Part shown: positions 1-6,204 of the stretch, one piece after another | Layout: each line of letters opens with the position of its first letter | Numbering within the stretch: the first letter of the stretch is position 1 | Source of the DNA: Deltaproteobacteria bacterium | Lineage (GTDB): Bacteria > Desulfobacterota > GWC2-55-46 > UBA9637 | DNA: 6,646 nt | Direction of reading: 5' to 3' | Assembly: GCA_016234985.1 (NCBI GenBank) | Contig: JACRNK010000059.1 | Coordinates: 1 to 6,646 of the forward strand | Position numbers and translations under genes: made by a program | Notes under the pieces: model-generated | Databases searched by the model: none | What the model was told of the DNA's origin: nothing | The model's input: only the letters and a program-made list of their open reading frames with translations

Positions 1-1
1 G

Positions 2-325
2 CAGGCAATGGAGAACATTAAGAAAGGAAGGATAAGGCCGGAGGAAGCCGCGGAGGCAACTCCTGAGAAATTGAGAGCGCGATATGCCAAGCTGGCGGAG
101 ATGCGGGTTAAAGAAGAGATGATATTAGATGCCGTGGCGAGGCAGGAAAATATAACTGTTTCGGAAGATGAGATAGATTTGCGGATAAAGCAAATGGCCG
201 ACCAGCATCATCAGAGGGTTGATGAACTTAAAAAACAGCTTATAGAACATGGTTCGGATGGTATGCTGGTTGCAGGGATGCTGGAAGAAAAGGTGTTTGA
301 TTTTATAATAAAAAACAGGCAATAG
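2..325 (+). CDS. tig: Trigger factor, C-terminal part (5' truncated by window edge)
   Basis: About 107 residues are visible. The frame is open to the left edge, so the first ATG (8) is probably internal and the gene starts outside the window. Trigger factor is a ribosome-bound chaperone and peptidyl-prolyl isomerase; this piece corresponds to its helical C-terminal chaperone domain. Supporting features are the charged, helix-rich composition, the segment with IKKGRIRPEEAAEATPEKL followed by LRARYAKLAEMRVKEEMIL, then ENITVSEDEID, and a closing MLEEKVFDFIIKNRQ, which matches the family's usual ending (REEKxxDFLL-like). The position directly before clpP-clpX-lon is the classic bacterial order and supports the call. 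The last two codons and the TAG stop lie inside the first heptad repeats of the downstream hairpin, so the extreme C-terminus may have been set by repeat DNA. The PPIase and ribosome-binding domains are not visible. Confidence 0.9.
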   Translation, partial: QAMENIKKGRIRPEEAAEATPEKLRARYAKLAEMRVKEEMILDAVARQENITVSEDEIDLRIKQMADQHHQRVDELKKQLIEHGSDGMLVAGMLEEKVFDFIIKNRQ

Positions 326-385
326 GTTATAGGCAATAGGCAATAGGTAAAAACCCATAGCCTATAGCCCATTGCCCATAGCCTG
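316..385. repeat. Inverted heptad-repeat hairpin between tig and clpP
   Basis: The left arm (316-347) contains four tandem 7-mers: GGCAATA, GGTTATA, GGCAATA, GGCAATA, then GG. The right arm, read on the - strand (385 to 354), contains GGCTATG, GGCAATG, GGCTATA, GGCTATG, then GG. The arms agree at 24 of 32 positions, are in register, and are separated by only about 6 nt (TAAAAA). The stop codon of tig (323-325) lies in the left arm, and the clpP Shine-Dalgarno begins 7 nt after the right arm. In RNA it would form a long imperfect stem, which could separate tig from clpP expression or protect message ends; that role is inference. The 7-bp period resembles the short tandem heptamer repeats (STRR) described in cyanobacteria, but I cannot claim homology. 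Confidence 0.9.
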
Positions 386-391
386 TATTTT

Positions 392-398
392 AAGGAGG
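392..398 (+). promoter_or_regulatory. Strong Shine-Dalgarno for clpP
   Basis: AAGGAGG lies 4 nt before the ATG at 403. It is a near-perfect anti-16S complement and fixes the clpP start. It sits just outside the heptad hairpin, so the stem need not block it. Confidence 0.85.
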
Positions 399-402
399 CA
401 TT

Positions 403-987
403 ATGACATTAGTTCCGATGGTGGTTGAGCAGACCGGCCGCGGTGAGCGGGCATACGATATATATTCAAGGCTCTTAAAGGACAGGATAATCTTTCTCGG
501 CACAGCTATTGATGATGTTGTCGCAAACCTTGTGGTAGCCCAGATGCTCTTTCTGGAGTCCGAAGACCCTGACAAGGAGATACATCTATATATAAACTCT
601 CCCGGCGGAATTGTAAGCGCCGGGCTTGCAATCTATGACACAATGCAGTATGTTAAACCGCCGGTTTCAACAACCTGCATGGGTCAGGCTGCCAGCATGG
701 GAGCCCTTCTTCTGGCAGGCGGGACTGCCGGCAAAAGATTTGCCCTGCCTCATTCAAGGATTTTAATCCACCAGCCGCTTGGAGGCGCGCAGGGCCAGGC
801 AACCGACATAGGCATTCAGGCCAAGGAGATACTCCGGCTCAGGGAAGAGTTGAATCAGATACTCGCAAAACACACCGGCCAGCCGATTGATAAGATAAGC
901 AGGGATACTGAGAGGGATTTTTTTATGGCTGGCGAGCAGGCAAAGGAATATGGTATAATTGACGCAGTAATAGAGAAGAGGCGATGA
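403..987 (+). CDS. clpP: ATP-dependent Clp protease proteolytic subunit ClpP
   Basis: At 194 residues this is the normal length for ClpP. The protein is the serine peptidase that forms the double-heptamer degradation barrel, fed by ClpX or ClpA-type unfoldases in the cytoplasm. The catalytic triad is readable: Ser98 in [11 protein letters not shown], His123 in [10 protein letters not shown], and Asp172 in TERDFFM. The oxyanion-region motif NSPGG is at 65-69, and the family N-terminus ([21 protein letters not shown]) and handle region are intact. The ATG start is supported by the AAGGAGG six to eleven bases upstream. The next gene is clpX, its usual partner, but the two are separated by about 150 nt of AT-rich palindromic DNA rather than the short spacer often seen. 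Nothing suggests loss of activity. Confidence 0.98.
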   Translation: MTLVPMVVEQTGRGERAYDIYSRLLKDRIIFLGTAIDDVVANLVVAQMLFLESEDPDKEIHLYINSPGGIVSAGLAIYDTMQYVKPPVSTTCMGQAASMGALLLAGGTAGKRFALPHSRILIHQPLGGAQGQATDIGIQAKEILRLREELNQILAKHTGQPIDKISRDTERDFFMAGEQAKEYGIIDAVIEKRR

Positions 988-994
988 AGAAGTA

Positions 995-1135
995 TCAAAG
1001 AGTCAAAGTTTTAAAAGGTTATAACTCAATATAAATATCTAAACAATAAATTTAAAATTAAAATGTTTCAGAGGCAAAAATAATTTTACTTTTTAATTGT
1101 TTATTTAGATATTTCTATTTAAGTTTTTGCTTTGA
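995..1135. repeat. AT-rich imperfect palindrome filling the clpP-clpX gap
   Basis: The stretch from 988 to 1135 is about 82% A+T (27 G/C in 148 nt), far above the flanking genes. Its strongest inverted repeat is 11 bp and perfect: AAATATCTAAA (1033-1043) against TTTAGATATTT (1104-1114). It continues inward with ACAAT (1043-1047) against ATTGT (1096-1100) after a 3-nt bulge. TCAAAG at the left edge (995-1000, and again 1003-1008) mirrors CTTTGA at the right edge (1130-1135). The layout looks like a miniature inserted element or a degraded mobile-element remnant; no target-site duplication is obvious and no protein is encoded. The right edge coincides exactly with a TGA in the clpX frame. Confidence 0.6.
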
Positions 1136-1138
1136 GCC

Positions 1139-2371
1139 CTGACCTGTTCGTTCTGCGGCAAGAGCCAGGCTGAGGTGAAAAAGTTGATTGCCGGGCCCAT
1201 GGTATATATTTGCGATGGGTGCGTAGAACTCTGCAATGATATAATCGGCGAGGAGTATGAGAAAGATGAGCTGGCGCATGCCAGGGAACTCTCGGTTCCA
1301 AAGCCTGCGGAGATTAAAAAGATACTTGATGAATATGTCGTAGGCCAGGAAAAGGCAAAGAAGATACTCTCCGTTGCAGTTCATAATCATTATAAAAGGA
1401 TTGAAAGAAGGGAAAAGAAGTTCAATATGGGCGGCGTTGAGCTTCAGAAGAGCAATATACTTCTCCTCGGCCCGACAGGTTCAGGCAAGACGCTCCTTGC
1501 GCAGACACTTGCAAAGATATTGAATGTTCCATTTACAATTGCCGACGCCACAACTCTCACAGAAGCCGGTTATGTTGGCGAGGATGTTGAAAATATAATC
1601 TTAAGCCTCTTGCAGAATTCCAATTATGAAATAGACAAGTGCCAGAAGGGAATTGTCTATATTGACGAGATAGACAAGATATCAAGAAAATCCGACAGCC
1701 CCTCTATTACAAGGGATGTCTCAGGCGAAGGGGTTCAGCAGGCGCTTTTAAAGATAATTGAGGGGACCCTTGCAAATGTTCCGCCAAAGGGCGGCAGGAA
1801 ACATCCTCAACAGGAGTTCCTGCAGGTTGATACGACAAACATTCTTTTTATATGCGGCGGCGCCTTTGCAGGGTTGGAGAATATCATACAGCAGAGGATA
1901 GGGAAGAAGACCCTTGGTTTTGGCGCGGAGATAAAAAAGAAAGAAGAAAGGCATGTAAATGAGCTTTTAAAGGAGATTCAGCCTGAGGATTTATTGAAAT
2001 ACGGCCTGATACCGGAATTTGTCGGAAGGCTGCCGGTTCTGGCTGTTCTGGATGAACTGAATGAGAATGCCCTTGTTAAAATACTTACAGAACCGCGCAA
2101 TGCCCTTGTGAAGCAGTATCAGAAGCTGTTTGAGTTTGAGAATGTCAGATTGAAATTCACGGACAGCGCCCTTTCAGCAATTGCCAGAGAGGCCATGAAG
2201 AGAAAGACAGGCGCCAGAGGGCTCCGGGCTATTCTTGAGAATGCCATGTTAGATGTGATGTATGAAATGCCGTCGCAGACTAATATAAGGGAATGTCTTG
2301 TCAATGAAGATATGATACTTGGCAAGGGAAATCCGATAATGGTTTACGAGAAAAAAGCAGAATCGGCATAA
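1139..2371 (+). CDS. clpX: ATP-dependent Clp protease ATP-binding subunit ClpX (start uncertain)
   Basis: ClpX is an AAA+ hexameric unfoldase that feeds ClpP. Counting from a CTG at 1139 gives 410 residues, near the usual 410-430. The N-terminal zinc finger is complete only with this start: Cys3, Cys6, Cys25 and Cys28, with family spacing. The AAA+ core shows Walker A GPTGSGKT (111-118), Walker B VYIDEIDK (173-180), pore loop GYVG (144-147), RKH loop (220-222), ClpP-docking tripeptide as LGF (259-261), and sensor-2 GARGLR (358-363). The oddity is the start. The frame has a TGA at 1133-1135, there is no ATG, GTG or TTG before the zinc finger, and no good Shine-Dalgarno precedes CTG. The first conventional start, GTG at 1175, would remove the first two zinc-binding cysteines and leave 398 residues. 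The preceding AT-rich palindrome may have replaced the original start. Family identity is certain; translation start is not. Confidence 0.95.
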   Translation: MTCSFCGKSQAEVKKLIAGPMVYICDGCVELCNDIIGEEYEKDELAHARELSVPKPAEIKKILDEYVVGQEKAKKILSVAVHNHYKRIERREKKFNMGGVELQKSNILLLGPTGSGKTLLAQTLAKILNVPFTIADATTLTEAGYVGEDVENIILSLLQNSNYEIDKCQKGIVYIDEIDKISRKSDSPSITRDVSGEGVQQALLKIIEGTLANVPPKGGRKHPQQEFLQVDTTNILFICGGAFAGLENIIQQRIGKKTLGFGAEIKKKEERHVNELLKEIQPEDLLKYGLIPEFVGRLPVLAVLDELNENALVKILTEPRNALVKQYQKLFEFENVRLKFTDSALSAIAREAMKRKTGARGLRAILENAMLDVMYEMPSQTNIRECLVNEDMILGKGNPIMVYEKKAESA

Positions 2372-2375
2372 AGAC

Positions 2376-2406
2376 AGTTCGGAGTTAGAAGTTCGTAGTT
2401 CGGAGT
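2376..2406 (+). repeat. Left heptad arm, four 7-mers
   Basis: Tandem 7-mers AGTTCGG, AGTTAGA, AGTTCGT, AGTTCGG followed by AGT begin 4 nt after the clpX stop. The constant part is AGTT; the last three positions vary. It pairs with the right arm at 24 of 31 positions. Confidence 0.9.
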
Positions 2407-2460
2407 ATTTGTTTTGGTTCTTTCGTAAAAAAGTTGAATTTTGGGTTTTTGATTGTTTTA

Positions 2461-2623
2461 GCCTCAGAGAGGCGATCTGTTTGTAGAACAAAAATGTATA
2501 ACCAAAAACAGAGCTCCGTAGGAGCGGCCTGTAAGTTTGCACACAACGCACAGACAGGTCGCTCCTATGGAGCTAAAACATTTTTGAAAATTTATTTCTA
2601 CAAACAGTATGCTCCTACGGAGC
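2461..2623. repeat. Inverted array of four GCTCC-NNN-GGAGC units
   Basis: Four 13-nt mini-palindromes lie at 2461-2473 (GCCTCAGAGAGGC), 2513-2525 (GCTCCGTAGGAGC), 2561-2573 and 2611-2623. The first two are followed on the + strand by a GNNCTGT-type tail, and the last two by the same kind of tail on the - strand (NNNCTGT for the outermost). The outer copies 1 and 4 share the tail CTGTTTGTAGAA; the inner copies 2 and 3 form the core stem. So this is a two-plus-two head-to-head array. Short palindromes with a GTAGGAGC motif recall REP-type elements, but I claim only the resemblance. Confidence 0.8.
2512..2574 (+). repeat. Core hairpin, 21-bp stem
   Basis: The left arm 2512-2532 pairs with the right arm 2554-2574. 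Two positions differ in DNA (2518 and 2527), and both become G-U pairs in a + strand transcript, so the RNA stem would be continuous over 21 pairs. The loop (2533-2553) is 21 nt. There is no T-run directly after it, so it is not a typical Rho-independent terminator. As RNA between clpX and lon it could be a processing or stabilising stem, which is inference. Confidence 0.85.
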
Positions 2624-2695
2624 AAGACAAATGAATTAGCGCTTCACGATATTTATCTTTTAAATTTTTCGAAAGAACCGAAAATGTTATCTTTT

Positions 2696-2726
2696 ACTCC
2701 CAACTCCGAACTCCAAACTAATAACT
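2696..2726 (-). repeat. Right heptad arm, four 7-mers
   Basis: Read on the - strand the arm is AGTTATT, AGTTTGG, AGTTCGG, AGTTGGG, then AGT. It has the same number of units and the same trailing AGT as the left arm. It ends 7 nt before the lon Shine-Dalgarno. Confidence 0.88.
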
Positions 2727-2733
2727 GTAAAAC

Positions 2734-2740
2734 GAGGTGA
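2734..2740 (+). promoter_or_regulatory. Shine-Dalgarno for lon
   Basis: GAGGTGA precedes the ATG at 2744; GAGG ends 6 nt before the start, which is normal spacing. It supports this start and gives an 811-residue protein. Confidence 0.75.
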
Positions 2741-2743
2741 CCA

Positions 2744-5179
2744 ATGTTCTTTAAAAGCAATAAAGATACAACAGATGAAGTGAAAGAACTGTCTGTCCCC
2801 CTCATACCTTTGAGGGACATAGTTGTTTTTCCGCATATGGTTGTGCCGCTTTTTGTGGGCAGGGATAAGTCTGTAAAGGCCCTGGAGCTTGCCGTGTCTC
2901 AGGATAAAAGTATCCTGCTCGCTGCGCAGAAAAAGGCAAAGACAGACGACCCGATGCCTGATGATATATACAGGGTTGGCACTTTGGGCAGCATATTGCA
3001 GCTTTTAAGGCTGCCTGACGGAAGCGTGAAGGTGCTTGTGGAAGGAAAAAAAAGGGCGCAGATAAAGGAATTTATCCCTTCCAAGGAATGTTTTATGGTC
3101 AAGGTTGCCGAGATAGCCGAGGAAACAGACGAGACCATAGAGACAGAGGCGCTTATAAGAAATGTAGTCAAGGCGTTTGAAATATATGTAAAGCTCAACA
3201 AGAAAATACCCCCTGAGATGATAATGTCGGTAGCTTCCATTGACGACCCGGGCAGGCTTGCGGATGTCATAGTAGGGCATCTCCTGATAAAGCTTCAGGA
3301 TAAACAAGCCATTCTGGAACTTACCAATGCCACGCACAGGTTAGAGCGGCTCTACGGTTTCATGGAGGGCGAGATAGAGATACTGGAGGCTGAGCAGAGG
3401 ATAAGAAACAGGGTCAAGAAGCAGATGGAAAAGACCCAGAAAGAATATTATCTGAGCGAGCAGATGAAGGCCATACAGAAAGAGCTTGGCGAAAAGGATG
3501 AATTCAAGAACGAACTAAATGAGCTTGAAGAGCGGATAAAAAACAAGAAGATGAGCAAGGAGGCTGCCAAGAAGGCGAAACAGGAATTTAAAAAACTCAA
3601 ACTTATGGCGCCTATGGCTGCTGAGGCTACTGTGGTGAGAAACTATCTTGACTGGCTTTTATCCCTGCCCTGGGCAGAGGTGACGGAAGAGAAAAAGGAC
3701 ATCACTGAAGCCGAGAAATACCTTGAACAAGACCACTACGGCTTGAAAAAAGTCAAGGAGAGGATTGTAGAGCATCTTGCCGTTCACGGTCTTGTGGAAG
3801 AGATGAAAGGCCCGATATTATGTTTTGTAGGCCCTCCAGGCGTGGGGAAGACATCATTGGCAAAATCCATCGCCAGGGCGACAAACAGAAAGTTTGTCCG
3901 CTTATCCCTCGGAGGGGTAAGGGACGAGGCGGAGATAAGAGGCCACCGCCGGACATATATAGGCTCTATGCCTGGAAGGATAATCCAGTCTTTGAAAAAA
4001 GCAGGCGCGAATAATCCGGTTTTTTTATTGGATGAAGTTGACAAGATGTCCACGGATTTCAGGGGCGACCCGGCGTCGGCTCTGCTTGAGGTTTTAGACC
4101 CTGAACAGAACCATTCTTTTAACGACCACTATCTTGACTTAGACTATGACCTTTCTAAGGTGATGTTCATAACTACGGCAAACAGCCTTCAGGGCATTCC
4201 ATATCCTCTGCTGGACAGGATGGAGATAATAAGGATAGCGGGCTATACGGAAATGGAAAAACTTCACATAGCTAAAAGATTTCTTATGCCGAAACAATTG
4301 AAGGCGCACGGGCTTTCTGATGCCAATCTTGAAATTCCTGACGGCGCAGTTCTGGCTCTCATAAGAAGATGGACAAGAGAGGCAGGCGTAAGGAATCTGG
4401 AAAGGGAACTCGCCTCTGTTTGCAGAAAGATTGCAAAGGAAGTTCTTAAGAGGGGCAAGGACATAAAGGTATCTGTTTCTGCCAAAGGTCTAACTAAATA
4501 TCTCGGAATACCAAAATATAGCTACGGCAAGATAGAGGAGAAAGACGAAATCGGCGTTTCAACCGGCCTTGCATGGACAGAGGCCGGAGGAGACCTTTTA
4601 TCAATAGAAGTAACAGTGGTGCCGGGCAAAGGCAAACTTATCATAACCGGAAAACTCGGAGATGTAATGCAGGAATCCGCTCAGGCGGCGCTTACATATA
4701 TTCGCTCAAGGGCGGATGCGCTCGGCATAGACAAGGATTTTTACCAGAAGGTTGATATACACATACATGTGCCTGAAGGCGCCATTCCCAAGGACGGGCC
4801 GTCTGCCGGCATTACCATGGCTACGGCCATCGCCTCAACCCTGATGAAGGTTCCTGTGAGAAAAAATATTGCCATGACCGGAGAGATTACGCTTCGCGGA
4901 AAGGTTCTGCCTATCGGCGGGTTGAAGGAAAAGATACTTGCCGCGCACAGGGGTTTGATACCAAAGGTCATTGTGCCGAAGGAGAATGAAAAGGACATAA
5001 AAGATATCCCTGCCGACATACTGAAAAAGGTGGAGATTTGTTTTGTGGAACATATGGATGATGTATTGAGGCAGTCGCTGGCATTGGAAAAACCCGAAGA
5101 GATATTTAAAAAGGCTCAGGAAAAGGAAGCGTTAGAGATACCTGCCGCAGCGCAAAATGACAGGGTAATTACACACTGA
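2744..5179 (+). CDS. lon: ATP-dependent Lon protease (LonA type)
   Basis: The 811 residues are typical for bacterial LonA, a homohexameric AAA+ serine-lysine protease that degrades misfolded and some regulatory proteins in the cytoplasm. Domains in order are the N-terminal substrate-binding domain (about 15-205, beginning [23 protein letters not shown]), a coiled-coil linker rich in Lys and Glu (about 205-290), the AAA+ module, and the C-terminal peptidase. Walker A GPPGVGKT is at 363-370, Walker B with D430 and E431 is in VFLLDEVDK, and the arginine-rich sensor-2 region is near 540-555 ([10 protein letters not shown]). The catalytic dyad is Ser687 in PKDGPSAG and Lys730 in GGLKEK, with the 43-residue spacing of the family. 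The ATG start has a good Shine-Dalgarno. lon follows clpX in many bacteria; here a large palindromic element separates them. I saw no convincing heat-shock promoter or CIRCE operator upstream. Confidence 0.98.
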   Translation: MFFKSNKDTTDEVKELSVPLIPLRDIVVFPHMVVPLFVGRDKSVKALELAVSQDKSILLAAQKKAKTDDPMPDDIYRVGTLGSILQLLRLPDGSVKVLVEGKKRAQIKEFIPSKECFMVKVAEIAEETDETIETEALIRNVVKAFEIYVKLNKKIPPEMIMSVASIDDPGRLADVIVGHLLIKLQDKQAILELTNATHRLERLYGFMEGEIEILEAEQRIRNRVKKQMEKTQKEYYLSEQMKAIQKELGEKDEFKNELNELEERIKNKKMSKEAAKKAKQEFKKLKLMAPMAAEATVVRNYLDWLLSLPWAEVTEEKKDITEAEKYLEQDHYGLKKVKERIVEHLAVHGLVEEMKGPILCFVGPPGVGKTSLAKSIARATNRKFVRLSLGGVRDEAEIRGHRRTYIGSMPGRIIQSLKKAGANNPVFLLDEVDKMSTDFRGDPASALLEVLDPEQNHSFNDHYLDLDYDLSKVMFITTANSLQGIPYPLLDRMEIIRIAGYTEMEKLHIAKRFLMPKQLKAHGLSDANLEIPDGAVLALIRRWTREAGVRNLERELASVCRKIAKEVLKRGKDIKVSVSAKGLTKYLGIPKYSYGKIEEKDEIGVSTGLAWTEAGGDLLSIEVTVVPGKGKLIITGKLGDVMQESAQAALTYIRSRADALGIDKDFYQKVDIHIHVPEGAIPKDGPSAGITMATAIASTLMKVPVRKNIAMTGEITLRGKVLPIGGLKEKILAAHRGLIPKVIVPKENEKDIKDIPADILKKVEICFVEHMDDVLRQSLALEKPEEIFKKAQEKEALEIPAAAQNDRVITH

Positions 5180-5186
5180 AAAACAT

Positions 5187-5217
5187 TGTATGGGCGGGTT
5201 TGAAACCCGCCCATACA
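5187..5217. terminator. Perfect palindrome after lon; possible terminator or dispersed palindromic repeat
   Basis: The two 15-nt arms (5187-5201 and 5203-5217) are exact reverse complements around a single G, with the GC-rich centre GGGCGGGTTT-G-AAACCCGCCC. A realistic RNA loop would open the inner T-A pairs. It starts 8 nt after the lon stop. The following bases (AATAAATATTTT) are AT-rich but not a clean T-tract, so intrinsic termination would be weak. Its near-perfect symmetry and position also fit an interspersed palindromic repeat. It may reduce read-through into the NUDIX gene. Confidence 0.6.
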
Positions 5218-5237
5218 AATAAATATTTTCCTTTCGC

Positions 5238-5681
5238 ATGAAACAACCCCAAAATCCCCTTCCTACCGTTGACATCATCATAGAGCTTAAAGGCAAAGGT
5301 CTTGTCCTTATCCAAAGAAAAAATCCCCCTTTTGGCTGGGCAATACCGGGCGGTTTTATGGATTATGGTGAAACCCTTGAACAGGCCGCTGTCAGAGAGG
5401 CTCTGGAAGAGACATCTTTGCGTGTAAGGCTGAAATGCCAGCTTCATTCATATTCAGACCCAAAAAGGGATAATAGATTTCATACAATCTCTACAGTTTT
5501 TGTCGCAGAGGCAAGCGGGATTCCGCAAGCCAGAGACGACGCAAAAGAGATTGGCATTTTCGCGGAAGACAATCTGCCTAAGCCTCTGGCCTTTGACCAT
5601 AAGAAGATACTGCAAGATTATTTCAGATGGAAAAAGGAAGGGTGGAGTGTGTTTGATTATGCCTCTTTCAAACGAAGATAA
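5238..5681 (+). CDS. NUDIX hydrolase (ADP-ribose pyrophosphatase-like)
   Basis: This 147-residue protein is a single NUDIX domain, hydrolysing a nucleoside diphosphate linked to another moiety with a divalent metal. The NUDIX box runs from Gly39 to Leu61: G-x5-E45-x7-R53-E54-A-L-E57-E58-T-S-L. The metal-binding REALEE core is intact, but the Gly normally two residues after the last Glu is Ser60. The upstream [13 protein letters not shown] resembles the ADP-ribose pyrophosphatase-like subgroup of small bacterial and archaeal NUDIX enzymes; the true substrate cannot be read from sequence. The ATG at 5238 has no clear Shine-Dalgarno and lies 20 nt after the palindrome, so initiation may be weak. 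The 3' end overlaps the next gene by 23 nt, implying co-translation. It is probably housekeeping or nucleotide sanitation; no link to Lon is shown. Confidence 0.9.
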   Translation: MKQPQNPLPTVDIIIELKGKGLVLIQRKNPPFGWAIPGGFMDYGETLEQAAVREALEETSLRVRLKCQLHSYSDPKRDNRFHTISTVFVAEASGIPQARDDAKEIGIFAEDNLPKPLAFDHKKILQDYFRWKKEGWSVFDYASFKRR

Positions 5682-6204
5682 ATCGTTCCTCTTGAAAATT
5701 GCGCGGGAGACGGTCGAATCCTATGTCAAAACAAAAAAGATTCCCTGTTTTGATGTGAAGAGTCCAGCCTTGCTGGAAAAACAAGGGGCATTTGTTACTA
5801 TCAGTAAAAATCATGATTTGCGCGGATGTATTGGTGTGTTTACATCCGATAAATCGCTCTATTTAACTGTCGTAGATATGGCCATTTCAGCGGCCACTCA
5901 GGATCCACGATTTATGCCGCTTGCTTCGTCAGAGCTTTCTCAAATATCTATTGAAATATCCTGCCTTTCTCCGATGAAGAAGATAAAGGATATATCTGAA
6001 ATTGAGATTGGCCGGCACGGGTTATATATTGTGAAAGGCTATTGCCGGGGGGTGCTTCTTCCTCAGGTGGCGACAGAATATGGATGGAACAGAACGCAAT
6101 TTTTGGAACATACTTGCCTTAAGGCAGGGCTTACGACTGATAGTTGGAAGCAAGGGGTTGAACTCTATACCTTTGAAGCAGAGGTGTTTGGAGAAGAATT
6201 TTAA
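5659..6204 (+). CDS. amrA: AmmeMemoRadiSam system protein A (AMMECR1 family)
   Basis: The 181-residue product matches the AMMECR1 domain over its full length. Visible family motifs are LRGCIG (54-59), DPRF (82-85), [11 protein letters not shown] (133-143) and CLKAGL (153-158). The biochemical role is unknown; in prokaryotes the family usually co-occurs with a Memo-like protein (B) and a radical SAM protein, neither of which is in this window. ATG 5659 gives the expected N-terminus ([12 protein letters not shown]). The purine-rich GGGTGGAG (5639-5646) is 12 nt upstream, which is long, so TTG 5653 (6 nt) is a possible alternative. The frame stays open back to about 5500, but that part overlaps NUDIX coding and is not family-like. 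The gene overlaps NUDIX by 23 nt, and its stop shares TTAA with the convergent gene. Confidence 0.9.
   Translation: MPLSNEDKSFLLKIARETVESYVKTKKIPCFDVKSPALLEKQGAFVTISKNHDLRGCIGVFTSDKSLYLTVVDMAISAATQDPRFMPLASSELSQISIEISCLSPMKKIKDISEIEIGRHGLYIVKGYCRGVLLPQVATEYGWNRTQFLEHTCLKAGLTTDSWKQGVELYTFEAEVFGEEF

Larger units (their letters stand above)
2376..2726. repeat. 351-bp nested palindromic element bounded by heptad repeats (clpX-lon gap)
   Basis: Almost the whole 372-nt gap is one nested inverted repeat. From outside inward: heptad arms (2376-2406 against 2696-2726); GGTTCTTTCG (2416-2425) against CGAAAGAACC (2670-2679); CTGTTTGTAGAA (2477-2488) against TTCTACAAACAG (2596-2607); CAAAAATGT (2489-2497) against ACATTTTTG (2578-2586); and a 21-bp core stem (2512-2532 against 2554-2574) with a 21-nt loop. 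The order of arms is symmetric, although spacing on the two sides is unequal (for example 2607 to 2670 versus 2425 to 2477). No credible protein is encoded; a 66-codon open frame here is a by-product. It looks like a non-autonomous interspersed element, but dispersal elsewhere in the genome cannot be seen from this window. Confidence 0.88.

Noticed and set aside
1063..1083. ATG within the AT-rich gap as the clpX start
   Set aside because: It is in a different frame and meets a stop after six codons, so it cannot lead into clpX.
2512..2574. Rho-independent terminator for clpX
   Set aside because: The stem is strong but not followed by a T-tract, and it has a large loop and sits inside a larger palindrome; listed as a repeat hairpin instead.
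2578..2612. Heat-shock sigma-32-like promoter upstream of lon (TTTTTGAAA followed by CAGTAT)
   Set aside because: The -35 match is partial, the -10 does not match, and the bases are explained by the palindrome arms. No CIRCE operator was seen either.
2434..2634. 66-codon open frame in the clpX-lon gap
   Set aside because: It lies wholly within the nested palindrome, has no Shine-Dalgarno, and its composition is dictated by the inverted repeats.
2376..2726. CRISPR-like array, given the repeated units
   Set aside because: Units are tandem 7-mers or inverted palindromes; there are no direct repeats of 25-40 nt with unique spacers and no cas genes.
5500..5658. Longer N-terminal extension of the AMMECR1 protein
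   Set aside because: This part overlaps NUDIX coding in another frame and does not resemble the AMMECR1 family; the family N-terminus fits the ATG at 5659.
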